NCBI GenBank assembly: GCA_943846675.1 | Contig: OX044357.1 | Coordinates: 930,001-994,000, forward strand | Length of the DNA stretch: 64,000 nt | From: UBA987 sp002292105 | GTDB lineage: Bacteria; Bacteroidota; Bacteroidia; NS11-12g; UBA9320 | Reading direction: 5' to 3' | Part shown: positions 8,497 to 16,654 of the stretch, in pieces | How positions within the stretch are numbered: the first letter of the stretch is position 1 | Layout: every line of letters starts with the position of its first letter | Made by a program: the position numbers and the translations under genes | The notes under the pieces: model-generated | What the model saw: the letters and a program-made list of their open reading frames with translations, nothing else | Told to the model about the DNA's origin: nothing | Databases searched by the model: none

Positions 8497-8595
8497 AGCC
8501 TAACAGATAAGATTCGGGAAGCTGGAAAGCTAATTGATATTCAGTTGTTGGATCACCTCATTCTTTGTTCTGATGACTATATGAGTATAGTTTAA
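8497..8595 (+). pseudogene. RadC-family (JAB) C-terminal fragment, cut by the IS
   Basis: Directly after the IS right end a 32-codon frame reads SLTDKIREAGKLI then DIQLLDHLIL and stops at TAA (8593-8595). This is the C-terminal end of RadC/DUF2466 proteins (LTxKIxEAGKLLDIxLLDHII). There is no start codon and the JAMM active site is missing, so it is a remnant. Accessory RadC copies are common in mobile regions of Bacteroidota. The last 4 bases overlap the convergent zinc-ribbon gene. Confidence 0.75.
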
Positions 8596-9041
8596 AATTC
8601 GTATTCATCGTCGTCCAGATTTTCACGCTCTTTCATGTATGCATCTTTGAGTTTTGCTTTGTATTGTTCAGCATCCCAATTTTCGACTTTATTGTATCTA
8701 CAATGCTCACAAAACAAAGGATAATGACGACTTAAGTGCCCTCGACAATCACATTTTATGTCTGTTTCAATTGTGTAGTGAAGGTCGTTGTAGTTGCTGG
8801 TTATCTTGGTTGCACCACAGTCTTGACATTGAAAACCATAATGTATGTTAGGTCCAAAGTATTCCTTGTTGTCTAAAATTGCTTTTTCAGCATCGTTTAA
8901 CCCAACAGACTTCTCGGCGTAATCGAGATAACTACCGCCAGAATAACGAACTTTGTTGTCTACGCTTGTTTTGTTTTGGCAGTTTTTACAAGTAAACTCA
9001 CAATGCCAATGAAAATCAGTAAAAAACGCAGTTTTGACCAT
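8592..9041 (-). CDS. Small zinc-ribbon-like protein, unknown function
   Basis: 149 residues from the ATG at 9041 (a TTG six codons further upstream is possible). No family recognised. It has four cysteine pairs: CEFTCKNC, CQDC, CDC and CEHC, arranged like two zinc ribbons, plus several His residues; the C-terminus is charged and ends in acidic residues (DDDEYEF). Likely cytoplasmic and zinc-binding. It stands alone on the minus strand, convergent with the radC remnant, inside the accessory island. Confidence 0.6.
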   Translation of the reverse strand: MVKTAFFTDFHWHCEFTCKNCQNKTSVDNKVRYSGGSYLDYAEKSVGLNDAEKAILDNKEYFGPNIHYGFQCQDCGATKITSNYNDLHYTIETDIKCDCRGHLSRHYPLFCEHCRYNKVENWDAEQYKAKLKDAYMKERENLDDDEYEF

Positions 9042-9059
9042 CGTACTCAATTTAAACAA

Positions 9060-9390
9060 AAATAAATAGTTGACAGTAAAACTACTGAGGTAGCAACTAA
9101 TATTTTAGTAGTGAATTAGCGTCATGTGCCGCCGTCAAAAGCACAGTTAATAAAGTTAGGAAGGCTATGAAAATTAGGCTATCCTAGATAAGTTAATTTA
9201 GTTATTGACTCAAGCAAAATATTACCGGTTTTATTTCATTTTCAATACAATTGTTGTATCGACACATTACCTACAATAGGCGACTAAACGCGTTTTTTAG
9301 ACGCTTCAACCTAGTTACGATAACATCCATCTTTATTGAATAGACTATTATGCTTAAGCGCCTCGGTGTTTTACCTATGTTTTACCTTAA
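9060..9390. other. Intergenic region without recognisable gene
   Basis: About 330 AT-rich bases between the zinc-ribbon gene and the tRNA-Lys terminator. I find no long frame, RNA gene or repeat. It is the probable junction between the accessory island and the chromosomal backbone. Confidence 0.5.
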
Positions 9391-9430
9391 AACAAAAAAC
9401 CCTTGCAAGTGCTTGACTTACAAGGGTTTG
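9391..9430 (-). terminator. Rho-independent terminator downstream of tRNA-Lys
   Basis: On the minus strand the arms AAACCCTTG and CAAGGGTTT form a 9-bp stem followed by a T-rich tract (TTTTTTGTTTT). It lies 14 bases past the tRNA 3' end, so it ends tRNA-Lys transcription. Confidence 0.8.
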
Positions 9431-9443
9431 ATGATTGTCTATG

Positions 9444-9516
9444 TGATCCAGCTGGGACTCGAACCCAGGACCACCTCCTTAAAAGGGAGATGCTCTACCA
9501 ACTGAGCTACTGAATC
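9444..9516 (-). tRNA. tRNA-Lys (anticodon TTT)
   Basis: 73-nt cloverleaf on the minus strand. Acceptor arms GATTCAG and CTGGATC pair (one G-T), D-arm GCTC/GAGC, anticodon stem TCTCC/GGAGG around the loop CTTTTAA, giving anticodon TTT, and T-arm CTGGG-TTCGAGT-CCCAG. Discriminator A; CCA is not encoded. Its 3' end faces the accessory island, the position where tyrosine recombinases usually integrate elements. Confidence 0.96.
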
Positions 9517-9609
9517 ATCCAATCAACAGTTATGGGCGAAACCAATTCCGTTTTTTGAGGGTGCAAAAATAGATTTTTTAACAATCAAAACAACATACCT
9601 TAAGATTTT

Positions 9610-10695
9610 TTAAATCTTTTTTTGATATGTGATGTGCGCTTTGATTTCTGCTGCCCCGATAGAGGCCAATAGTTGTAACATTCTTGGGTTAAAATCTCCA
9701 ATCCAAGCCAATTCACTTGTTTGTAAATGTGGGTCTGTTTTTATCAACTTAAAGACCTTCATCATCATTCCAGATGTTATGCCTAAGCCTTGATGGCTGG
9801 GGATTACACCGAATACTAAGCCTCTTATTTTTGTGACCGGTACGCGTGACTTGAAATACAAGAATTTTAATTTACCAAACCAATTCAGATTGCCATTGAG
9901 GTATTTAAAGATCTCGTTTACTTCGATTATACTGACGTAAAATGCTACCGGTTTGTCTTTGTCATAGGTGAACCAGATTAAATCTTCTCGCATCACCGGT
10001 TTCATCGACTTCATTAGTTTTAAAACCTTTTCTTTTGACAATGGCACAAAGTGTTCGTGCTGTTTCCAAGCTGCATTATAAATAGCAGCAAAGTCAGCAG
10101 CGTATTTGCGTAAGTTTTGTTTATCAATATGCTTGATGATTAAGTCGGGATTATTGTCAACCTTTTTAGCCAGCGCGGATATTTTCTTTTCATTAAACCG
10201 GTCTGGTGAAATCTCTTGAGTCGACTGACGTATCATGATTTCGAAACCGAATGACTTAAAAAATTCTTCGTAATACGCCGGATTGTAGTTCTCTTGATAG
10301 CTCGGTTTTTGGAAACCTTTGACCATCAACCCCCAAAACTTGTCGCGTTCACCATAATTGACCGGTGCCTCAACAATCGATAAGCGGTTAGATTGTAACC
10401 AAGTTATACCCGTTTTGAATAGTAAGTGGGCGGCAGTTTGGTCATTAATGCATTCAAAAAAGCCAAGTCCACCTTTGTCCCCTTTGTTAACAAACGCGGC
10501 AATCCTACCAATAGCTTCATTGTTGTTCAACAACAACCATATCCCAACTTCATTTGGTGCTTTGTTGTCCCACAATATCTTTTTAATTTCCTGTCGAATA
10601 TGTGGAATGTATTCTGGGTCATTCTTATAGATGCGCTTAGGGACATCTAAGAATGCGCGAAACAGTTTGCTGCTATCTACTTTTACAATTTGCAT
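9610..10695 (-). CDS. GNAT-fold N-acetyltransferase-like protein
   Basis: 361 residues, ATG at 10695. Similar in layout to large Bacteroidota GNAT-like proteins: an N-terminal acyltransferase-type half (FLDVPKRIYKNDPEYIP, IGRIAAFVNK) and a C-terminal half with the acetyl-CoA-loop-like GVIPSHQGLGITSGMM followed by LAWIGDFNPRML. The N-terminal DPEYIPHIRQEIKKIL segment is typical of this group. Substrate unknown; cytoplasmic. It overlaps the nucleoside phosphorylase gene by 13 bases, suggesting translational coupling. Confidence 0.75.
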   Translation of the reverse strand: MQIVKVDSSKLFRAFLDVPKRIYKNDPEYIPHIRQEIKKILWDNKAPNEVGIWLLLNNNEAIGRIAAFVNKGDKGGLGFFECINDQTAAHLLFKTGITWLQSNRLSIVEAPVNYGERDKFWGLMVKGFQKPSYQENYNPAYYEEFFKSFGFEIMIRQSTQEISPDRFNEKKISALAKKVDNNPDLIIKHIDKQNLRKYAADFAAIYNAAWKQHEHFVPLSKEKVLKLMKSMKPVMREDLIWFTYDKDKPVAFYVSIIEVNEIFKYLNGNLNWFGKLKFLYFKSRVPVTKIRGLVFGVIPSHQGLGITSGMMMKVFKLIKTDPHLQTSELAWIGDFNPRMLQLLASIGAAEIKAHITYQKKI

Positions 10696-11537
10696 AAAAT
10701 GTCTAACGTTTTTTGAATCGTTGACGACATGATTTGCTCTGGATTAGATGCAAATTCTCCCGAAAGACGATTTGCCATAATAGCATTAATAGATATGGAC
10801 TTGTGTCCTAAAAGTTTACACAGTCCGTAAATACCTGCCGTCTCCATTTCGATGTTGGTAATACACCGACCGTTTATATGCAGGTCGCCTAATTCTGCGA
10901 TAACATCAGTTGAAGGAGAGAGTCTAAGCTTCCTGTTTTGTGGAGAGTAGAACCCCCCAGTGGTTAATGTTACTCCCGAAGTAAATGTATTTGAAAATCT
11001 ATCAACTAATGAGGCATCTGCTTCAAATACGTAAGGCTTGATCGGTAATTCTGTAAAAGCCAATTTATTTAACCAAGCGGCTTCTTTTGGTGTTGAGTCT
11101 GGGAGCTTATACCAAGCAAATAGGGATTCTAGCCCAATGGCAACTTCTGTGGCAATTACAGTGCCTATTGGTACGTCATTATTCATACTGCCAGAGGTGC
11201 CAATCCGGACTATGGTCAACGATGTATGTTCTGTCTTTACTGTTCTTGACTTTAAATCGATATTGAAAAGTGCATCAAGTTCGTTGAGTACAATGTCAAT
11301 ATTGTCTGTCCCCATTCCGGTGCTCAAACAGGTTATTGCCTTTCCTTTGTATGTGCCCGAATGAATTACGAATTCTCGATTTGATTTGATGATCTCGACA
11401 TCATCAAAATATTGACTGACTATCTTAACACGGTTTGGATCGCCAACGGTAATGATGGTTTTAGCGATGTCCTCTGGCAACACTGCCAAATGGTACACCG
11501 AACCGTCAGGGTTAAGTATTAATTCAGATTCTTGCAA
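10683..11537 (-). CDS. Nucleoside phosphorylase (uridine phosphorylase-like, PNP_UDP family)
   Basis: 284-residue phosphorolytic enzyme for nucleoside salvage. Phosphate-binding GDPNRVKI near residue 33, STGMGTDNIDI near 72, RIGTSGS near 110, and the nucleoside-binding IEMETAGIYGL near 227 are all as in the trimeric/hexameric uridine phosphorylase family. The base-specificity loop cannot be assigned with certainty, so uridine versus other nucleosides is open. The start is TTG at 11537, the only start that preserves the conserved SELILNPDGS beginning. It is divergent from the universal stress gene. Confidence 0.88.
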   Translation of the reverse strand: MQESELILNPDGSVYHLAVLPEDIAKTIITVGDPNRVKIVSQYFDDVEIIKSNREFVIHSGTYKGKAITCLSTGMGTDNIDIVLNELDALFNIDLKSRTVKTEHTSLTIVRIGTSGSMNNDVPIGTVIATEVAIGLESLFAWYKLPDSTPKEAAWLNKLAFTELPIKPYVFEADASLVDRFSNTFTSGVTLTTGGFYSPQNRKLRLSPSTDVIAELGDLHINGRCITNIEMETAGIYGLCKLLGHKSISINAIMANRLSGEFASNPEQIMSSTIQKTLDILCKL

Positions 11538-11557
11538 TTCTTAAAATGTAATAGTAC

Positions 11558-11565
11558 TACTTTTG
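11558..11565 (+). promoter_or_regulatory. Putative -7 box (TAnnTTTG) for the universal stress gene
   Basis: TACTTTTG matches the Bacteroidota -7 consensus TAnnTTTG and stands 20 bases before the ATG at 11586. A TTG lies at 11532-11534, a little further than ideal for a -33 element. Confidence 0.55.
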
Positions 11566-11585
11566 CGGCAAATAAACACGATTCG

Positions 11586-12485
11586 ATGAACTCAATAAAA
11601 ACGCCAAAGGAGAACATTATTTTAGTCCCAACCGATTTATCTACTGCGTCAGCACATGCAATGGACCATGCAGTAGGGATTGCTGAACTGTTCGACAACC
11701 AAATAACACTGTTGTATGTTGTTGAAGAAAGCTTTTTTAAATCTATTTTTAGTGGAGGGATGGAAAAGGCTGTGTTGATAGATACAATCAATGCAAAATT
11801 GTTGGAAAAAGCTGAAGCGATTAAAGCGAGTCACCCAAACCTGACTATCAATACGTTGGTGCGTGAAGGAAAAGTATACAAACAAATTATAGACGTATCT
11901 CAAACCTTTGCATGTGATAGCATTGTAATGGGATTTAGCGGTGCAAGTGGAATGGAAAGGTTTATGGGAAGTACAACGACCCGTGTACTGAAAAGTTCTG
12001 AAGTGCCAGTTGTTATTGTAAAAGACGTTCGTTCGAACATCAAATATGAAAAAATTGTACTCCCCATTGACTTGACAAAAGAATCACGTCAAAAAGTAGA
12101 TTGGGCGATACATGTGGCTAAGCAATACAACTCTGAAATCCATGTAATTATGGAAATTGAGAAAGATGAATTTTTAGCGAAAAGGTTGAAGGCAAGCTTA
12201 AAGCAGGTTGAAAAGATTTTAGCGAAAAACGGAGTTAACTATACATCTAAAATACTTGATGATACAGACTATCCGGACCATTTCGGCAAAGATGTTGTGC
12301 AGTATTCAGACGAAATATCGGCGGATTTGATCATGATTATGACTCAAAAAGAGGCAGGTGTCCAAGATTATTTAAGAATTGGTTCGTTTGCACGTCATAT
12401 CATACATGAATCGAAAAACACACCAGTAATGGCCATCAAGCCTAAACAAACAGTTACCTATTGGGCAACTGAGTCATTCGCTTAA
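11586..12485 (+). CDS. Tandem universal stress protein (two UspA domains)
   Basis: 299 residues from the ATG at 11586; an upstream in-frame start at 11532 would overlap the phosphorylase gene and adds a non-conserved tail. Two Usp domains in series: the first begins NIILVPTDLSTASAHAM and includes SIVMGFSGASGMERFMGS-type loops near residue 115, the second begins KIVLPIDLTKESRQ and ends with SFARHIIHESKNTPVMAIKP. The first domain keeps a GxSGxSG-like nucleotide loop; the second is more divergent. Cytoplasmic stress or energy-state sensor; target unknown. Confidence 0.9.
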   Translation: MNSIKTPKENIILVPTDLSTASAHAMDHAVGIAELFDNQITLLYVVEESFFKSIFSGGMEKAVLIDTINAKLLEKAEAIKASHPNLTINTLVREGKVYKQIIDVSQTFACDSIVMGFSGASGMERFMGSTTTRVLKSSEVPVVIVKDVRSNIKYEKIVLPIDLTKESRQKVDWAIHVAKQYNSEIHVIMEIEKDEFLAKRLKASLKQVEKILAKNGVNYTSKILDDTDYPDHFGKDVVQYSDEISADLIMIMTQKEAGVQDYLRIGSFARHIIHESKNTPVMAIKPKQTVTYWATESFA

Positions 12486-12569
12486 TAGATTATAGATTCT
12501 GATTGGTCGACATTCGAGGGTAAATACTTGAAAGTAAAATAAATGCCAACAGATTTGCAGGATTGAAAC

Positions 12570-13712
12570 ATGAAGAGATTCTTTAAAATTTTTCTGATTA
12601 TCGTTTTCGCTGGGTTGTTCCTGCTAACCTTCTATTATTTGTTTAATAAAGGGAAATCAGTCCCTGTTGAGTATACTACAGAACAAGCATTTGTTTCGTC
12701 TATCGTCAAAAAGACGGTGGCAACGGGCTCTGTTGTTCCACGCAACGAGATTGAGATAAAGCCGCAGCTAAGTGGTATTATCTCAGAACTGTATGTCGAA
12801 GCAGGCAAAGAGATTAATTACGGAGACTTAATTGCCAAGATTAAGGTAATTCCGAACATGTCTAATCTTAACAATGCGGAAAATCGAGTGAATCGGGCAA
12901 AAATATCTTTGGATAACGCAGTTAAGGATTACAATCGAAATAAACCATTATTCGACGAAGGGGTAATCTCTCAGCAAGAATTTCAACGGTTCAATTTAGC
13001 TTTAAACAACGCCAAAGAAGAGGTTTCTGCGGCTACAGACAATCTGCGCATTGTCAGAGATGGAGTGTCTTCAAAATCTGGTAAAGCGTCGAACACCTTA
13101 GTGCGTTCGACCATTGCGGGAACCATACTTGATGTACCGGTTGAAGTAGGTAACTCAGTAATTGAGGCCAACAACTTTAATGCAGGTACGACCATCGCTT
13201 TCGTAGCGGATATGGATAAAATGGTTTTCGAAGGAAAAGTAGATGAATCTGAGGTAGGTAAGCTTAAACTAGGGATGGACTTGATTTTAACCCTTGGTGC
13301 TATCGAAGATCAAAAGATACCGGCAAAACTGGAGTACATCTCACCAAAAGGGGTTGACGAACAAGGCGCAATTCAGTTTGAGATTAAGGCGGCTATCATC
13401 AATAACGACAATGTGTTCATAAGAGCGGGTTACAGTGCGAATGCCGACATAGTGCTAGAAAGTAAAGACAGCATATTGGTTATTTCGGAATCCCTCCTGC
13501 AATTTGATAAAGCAAAAAAGCCTTTTATTGAGGTTGAAACTGGAAAGCAGCAATTCGAGAAACAAGATGTTACCTTGGGCATATCTGACGGACTTTTTGT
13601 TGAAGTCTTGGGCGGCGTAACAGCAGAGGATAAAATCAAGTCCAAGCCAAAAGAAACAGCAAAATCAGCTGATCAAGCACCAAGCAAAAAAGGCAGACGC
13701 GGGAAACGCTAG
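12570..13712 (+). CDS. Membrane-fusion (HlyD/RND/MacA-type) periplasmic adaptor subunit
   Basis: 380 residues with one N-terminal membrane anchor (IFLIIVFAGLFLLTFYYLF), a lipoyl-like region (VVPRNEIEIKPQLSGII), a long alpha-hairpin (about 95-170), the second lipoyl half (STIAGTILDVPVEVGNSV) and beta-barrel. The C-terminus is basic and Lys/Arg rich. Such adaptors link an inner-membrane ABC or RND pump to an outer-membrane channel. No MacB-type ABC permease or TolC gene follows; the next gene is convergent and overlaps by 4 bases. So it is an orphan here and must partner with pump parts elsewhere. Confidence 0.88.
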   Translation: MKRFFKIFLIIVFAGLFLLTFYYLFNKGKSVPVEYTTEQAFVSSIVKKTVATGSVVPRNEIEIKPQLSGIISELYVEAGKEINYGDLIAKIKVIPNMSNLNNAENRVNRAKISLDNAVKDYNRNKPLFDEGVISQQEFQRFNLALNNAKEEVSAATDNLRIVRDGVSSKSGKASNTLVRSTIAGTILDVPVEVGNSVIEANNFNAGTTIAFVADMDKMVFEGKVDESEVGKLKLGMDLILTLGAIEDQKIPAKLEYISPKGVDEQGAIQFEIKAAIINNDNVFIRAGYSANADIVLESKDSILVISESLLQFDKAKKPFIEVETGKQQFEKQDVTLGISDGLFVEVLGGVTAEDKIKSKPKETAKSADQAPSKKGRRGKR

Positions 13713-14659
13713 TTTGGTTCCTCTCTACCTAAAAACTTCCCATTAATAGGAAAACTATCTTTTATCGGTTCAAGCGTGTTTGAGGTGAGCAGGTCTAAGT
13801 CTGGCTGCCCAGCATCTACCCAAGCGGTGTACCATAAAGAACCTACGCATAGAACACTTGAACGCATGCGTCGCTCTACCATATTATTTAACCCATTGTG
13901 GTATGCACTGCTGTACTTTTTCGATTGCGTGCGCACTGTTTGCCGGCCGCGTTGCTCAAAAGTATATAAGTGATCATCGCGTATAGCGTCTTGTGATAAC
14001 TTGTCCAGATACAATACTGAATCTACGGCAGAATAGGATTCTTCAAACTTCGACCAGATGGTATTTTCGATATTAAATATATACACCGCTTTGCCCGTAA
14101 AGAGGTCATAGGTGTCACAAAACAACTCAGGTAACCGGGATTCCCAGAACCCATGAATGCCACGCTGGCCTGTGTATTGCCCATTGTAGTTATGCGAGGT
14201 ATGCAGCGGTACATGCAAATCCCCAACATAATGACCAAGGTCTGCACTTAGCTTTATAATACTTGTAAAATCTCTTTCGATAAATGCTTTTGTTAACCAC
14301 CATTTGACACGCATGACGTGCCATGGAACGATGCCATGTGCCATTAGTGTATCTGTGCCGTACCATGCTATTGCGCTATCGTAATTTCGCGGAATAGTGT
14401 CTAAGGGTATAACGGATTCGTAATAGTCAGCATCAAGATAATGCCTAGGAGCTTCGTCCTTCAGTAAATATCTGCGTTTGTCGGCCTGAACCGCCAACTC
14501 AGTAATGCTTGCAATGTTTGCCTTATAAAACCCAAACATCTCTGTAGGAAGCGTGTAAACGGCTGCATGATTAATGGTTTTATGGGCAAAGAAACCCCAG
14601 CTATTGGCAGATATTGGATACGTGAATAGTCCAACTAAAAGAATGATAAACCGCGACAT
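13709..14659 (-). CDS. Zinc-dependent phospholipase C / S1-P1 nuclease-fold secreted protein
   Basis: 316 residues with a signal peptide (MSRFIILLVGLFTYPISA) and mature start near NSWGFFAHK. Zn-site elements of the phospholipase C/S1-P1 fold are visible: W and H at the mature N-terminus, ADLGHYVGDLHVPLHTSHN around residue 150, and GIHGFWESRLPEL after it. The periplasmic/exported enzyme would hydrolyse phosphodiesters, but whether lipid or nucleic acid is the substrate cannot be told. It is convergent with the adaptor gene. Bacteroidota homologues are usually annotated zinc dependent phospholipase C. Confidence 0.8.
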   Translation of the reverse strand: MSRFIILLVGLFTYPISANSWGFFAHKTINHAAVYTLPTEMFGFYKANIASITELAVQADKRRYLLKDEAPRHYLDADYYESVIPLDTIPRNYDSAIAWYGTDTLMAHGIVPWHVMRVKWWLTKAFIERDFTSIIKLSADLGHYVGDLHVPLHTSHNYNGQYTGQRGIHGFWESRLPELFCDTYDLFTGKAVYIFNIENTIWSKFEESYSAVDSVLYLDKLSQDAIRDDHLYTFEQRGRQTVRTQSKKYSSAYHNGLNNMVERRMRSSVLCVGSLWYTAWVDAGQPDLDLLTSNTLEPIKDSFPINGKFLGREEPN

Positions 14660-14737
14660 GGTATAAACCTAGCCATATTGTTGTTTTACCTGCGTGATGA
14701 TTCATTGTGTGATGAAGATAGGCAACCGAACGTTGCT

Positions 14738-15466
14738 TTATTTGTCTTCTTGGTCTTTTGGTTTGAACGTAAATGTAACCGTAGGATGTTGCTGACGTTG
14801 CATCTCTTCAAGCGCCCTTTTTTCATTTTCCATGTCAATCCACCATTGAGGCATTTCGTCTTCTTCTTCAAAAGGATCAGGGTCATCCTGCGGGCCAATT
14901 TTTCGATACATAAAGGCTATGCCAATTCCAGATAAGGCCCCAAATAAATGCCCTTCCCATGAAATATTCATGTCTTTTACCCAGCTGTATTGCGGAAATA
15001 AACCCCAGATCATGCTGCCGTACATAAACACCAAGATAAATGCGACTGCCGTTAAATGTTTGTTTTTGCGGACAAAGCCTGACGTCATTAAAAATGCCAC
15101 CATACCATAAACCAACCCACTAGCGCCGATATGAACGGTGCGCTCCTGTCCGAGCAACCAAATTCCTAAACCGCTGATTAACCATATTCCAATAAAAATG
15201 CGCCAGCTCTTGCTTTTGAAGAAGTGGAAAATGAATGAAGCAGAAACGAGAAAAGGAATGGTATTGGAAAATAAGTGGGTGAAGTCACCATGTAAGAATG
15301 GCATGGCTACAATTCCTATTAGTCCTGATATTTCGCCGGGGCGAACACCTAAATTGTTCAGGTTTAATAAATATGCTTCGTTGGTAAAGAAAACCAACCA
15401 AAAGAAAACCACAAATACAGATGGCCACAAGATGTCGTCAACGATTTGGGTAATGAATTTAAGCAT
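14738..15466 (-). CDS. Rhomboid-family intramembrane serine protease
   Basis: 242 residues with about six hydrophobic segments. The catalytic serine lies in HIGASGLVYGM and the histidine in WEGHLFGALSGI; the first loop has LHGDFTHLFSN, which is the conserved rhomboid N-terminal motif. The last 50 residues are a charged cytoplasmic tail. It cleaves transmembrane substrates inside the inner membrane; substrates unknown. It follows the DUF6438 lipoprotein gene by only 4 bases on the same strand. Confidence 0.92.
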   Translation of the reverse strand: MLKFITQIVDDILWPSVFVVFFWLVFFTNEAYLLNLNNLGVRPGEISGLIGIVAMPFLHGDFTHLFSNTIPFLVSASFIFHFFKSKSWRIFIGIWLISGLGIWLLGQERTVHIGASGLVYGMVAFLMTSGFVRKNKHLTAVAFILVFMYGSMIWGLFPQYSWVKDMNISWEGHLFGALSGIGIAFMYRKIGPQDDPDPFEEEDEMPQWWIDMENEKRALEEMQRQQHPTVTFTFKPKDQEDK

Positions 15467-15470
15467 TTAG

Positions 15471-15929
15471 TTATTTTGAATTCGAGCTAGTCCAGCCATC
15501 ACTTTCAGCAATGTTGGATAGCATATTGTTAATAACGTCTAGCGTTGAAGGATGTTCACCACGCACGGATACTTTCTTTTTGACGTCTTTGTAATTGAAT
15601 TGAAAAATGACACTTGGAAGGTCGGTAACCTGAGTAGGGTAGGTGTCTTCAAAACTGTTCCAGTCGTAAGTGGCCAGTTGCTTGAAAAGCACTTTGGTTT
15701 CTTCCGCTGTCAATTGTTTTGTGAAGCTTCCAATTTTGTCTGTGAAACGCTCTCCGTCAAATGTGGCCAAACCATTTCCGGTGATAGTCATTTGGTAAAT
15801 GGGGCAAGTGCCAAAGCACGCCGTTTTAGTCAATTGGATGCTGGCAGATTCGGGTACTTGGTTGCGTTTTTTGCAGGCGGAACCTGTGAGCAATACAAGC
15901 CCCAACAATAATGTGCTGAGGCGTATCAT
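15471..15929 (-). CDS. DUF6438-type lipoprotein
   Basis: 152 residues with a lipoprotein signal (LLLGLVLLTGSAC; Cys19 lipidated). The core SIQLTKTACFGTCPIYQMTI followed by GLATFDGE matches the small DUF6438 family, which is mostly found in Bacteroidota and has no known function. The TACFGTCP cysteine pair is the family hallmark. It begins 2 bases after the lolA stop, so it is the third gene of an ftsK-lolA-lipoprotein-rhomboid run. Confidence 0.8.
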   Translation of the reverse strand: MIRLSTLLLGLVLLTGSACKKRNQVPESASIQLTKTACFGTCPIYQMTITGNGLATFDGERFTDKIGSFTKQLTAEETKVLFKQLATYDWNSFEDTYPTQVTDLPSVIFQFNYKDVKKKVSVRGEHPSTLDVINNMLSNIAESDGWTSSNSK

Positions 15930-15931
15930 AT

Positions 15932-16591
15932 CTAGCTTTTGGTTAAGTCAATGACAACAACACCTGGTTTGCTTTTTGTGTCAAACTTAAAGAAGGTGTC
16001 GTTCATGGTTAAATTCGCTTGAAAGCTTTTGATACTGTAAGTTGCGTTAACGCCGTTTTTGTTCAAAACAGACATATTGACAACCTTATGAGACGCTTTA
16101 TCGATGTCTAATTTGACCTTAAAGTAAGGTTTTGATTTATTCGTTGGGGTTAATTCGATTTTCTGAATCTTTTTACCTCCAACCAAGGTTTCTCCAACAT
16201 ATTTTGAGTTAAATCCTTTCTTGTAGATGGTGAAGATTTCTGACGGGTTAATGTCTTGCGCATTGGCGTCAAATTTGGTAATCTGTACTTCGTTTTCTTC
16301 TTTGAAGTACGTCCACATCGTTTTGCCATCACAGTAAATCTCCTGATCTGATAAAGTAATCTTGAATTTCTTTCCTTTCAAATACAGGGTGCCATTCTGC
16401 TTAATTTTTGACTTCGTTTGGGTATTGTTAATTGTAATAGAAAAACCAGCTTTAATGGTTTTGTAAGTTTGGTAGGTCGTACTTACTTTTCCAAGAATCC
16501 GATTAGCGGTAGCGTCTTGAGCTGTCAAGTGCTGGGACCCAACAATAAAAAGTGCAATCAACGAAAGTGTTATGGTGATGTTTTTTCTCAT
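15932..16591 (-). CDS. lolA: Outer-membrane lipoprotein carrier LolA
   Basis: 219 residues from ATG at 16591, which begins a proper signal peptide (MRKNITITLSLIALFIVGSQ ending at TAQD); an in-frame start at 16633 would add a non-signal tail. The mature part is a LolA/LolB half-barrel, with FSITINNTQTKSK, GTLYLKGKKFKI, IYCDGKTMWTYF and NPSEIFTIYKKGF as family landmarks. It carries lipoproteins across the periplasm to the outer membrane. LolA directly downstream of FtsK is a usual arrangement in Bacteroidota. Confidence 0.9.
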   Translation of the reverse strand: MRKNITITLSLIALFIVGSQHLTAQDATANRILGKVSTTYQTYKTIKAGFSITINNTQTKSKIKQNGTLYLKGKKFKITLSDQEIYCDGKTMWTYFKEENEVQITKFDANAQDINPSEIFTIYKKGFNSKYVGETLVGGKKIQKIELTPTNKSKPYFKVKLDIDKASHKVVNMSVLNKNGVNATYSIKSFQANLTMNDTFFKFDTKSKPGVVVIDLTKS

Positions 16592-16654
16592 TTCAATTCT
16601 TTTGTGCCAATTTGTAAAGGTGGTTGTTACCATTCCAAATTTACAGGTGCAAAG

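Noticed and set aside
6982..8500. Target site duplication of the IS
   Set aside because: Left flank AACAC and right flank AGCC do not match over 3-5 bases.
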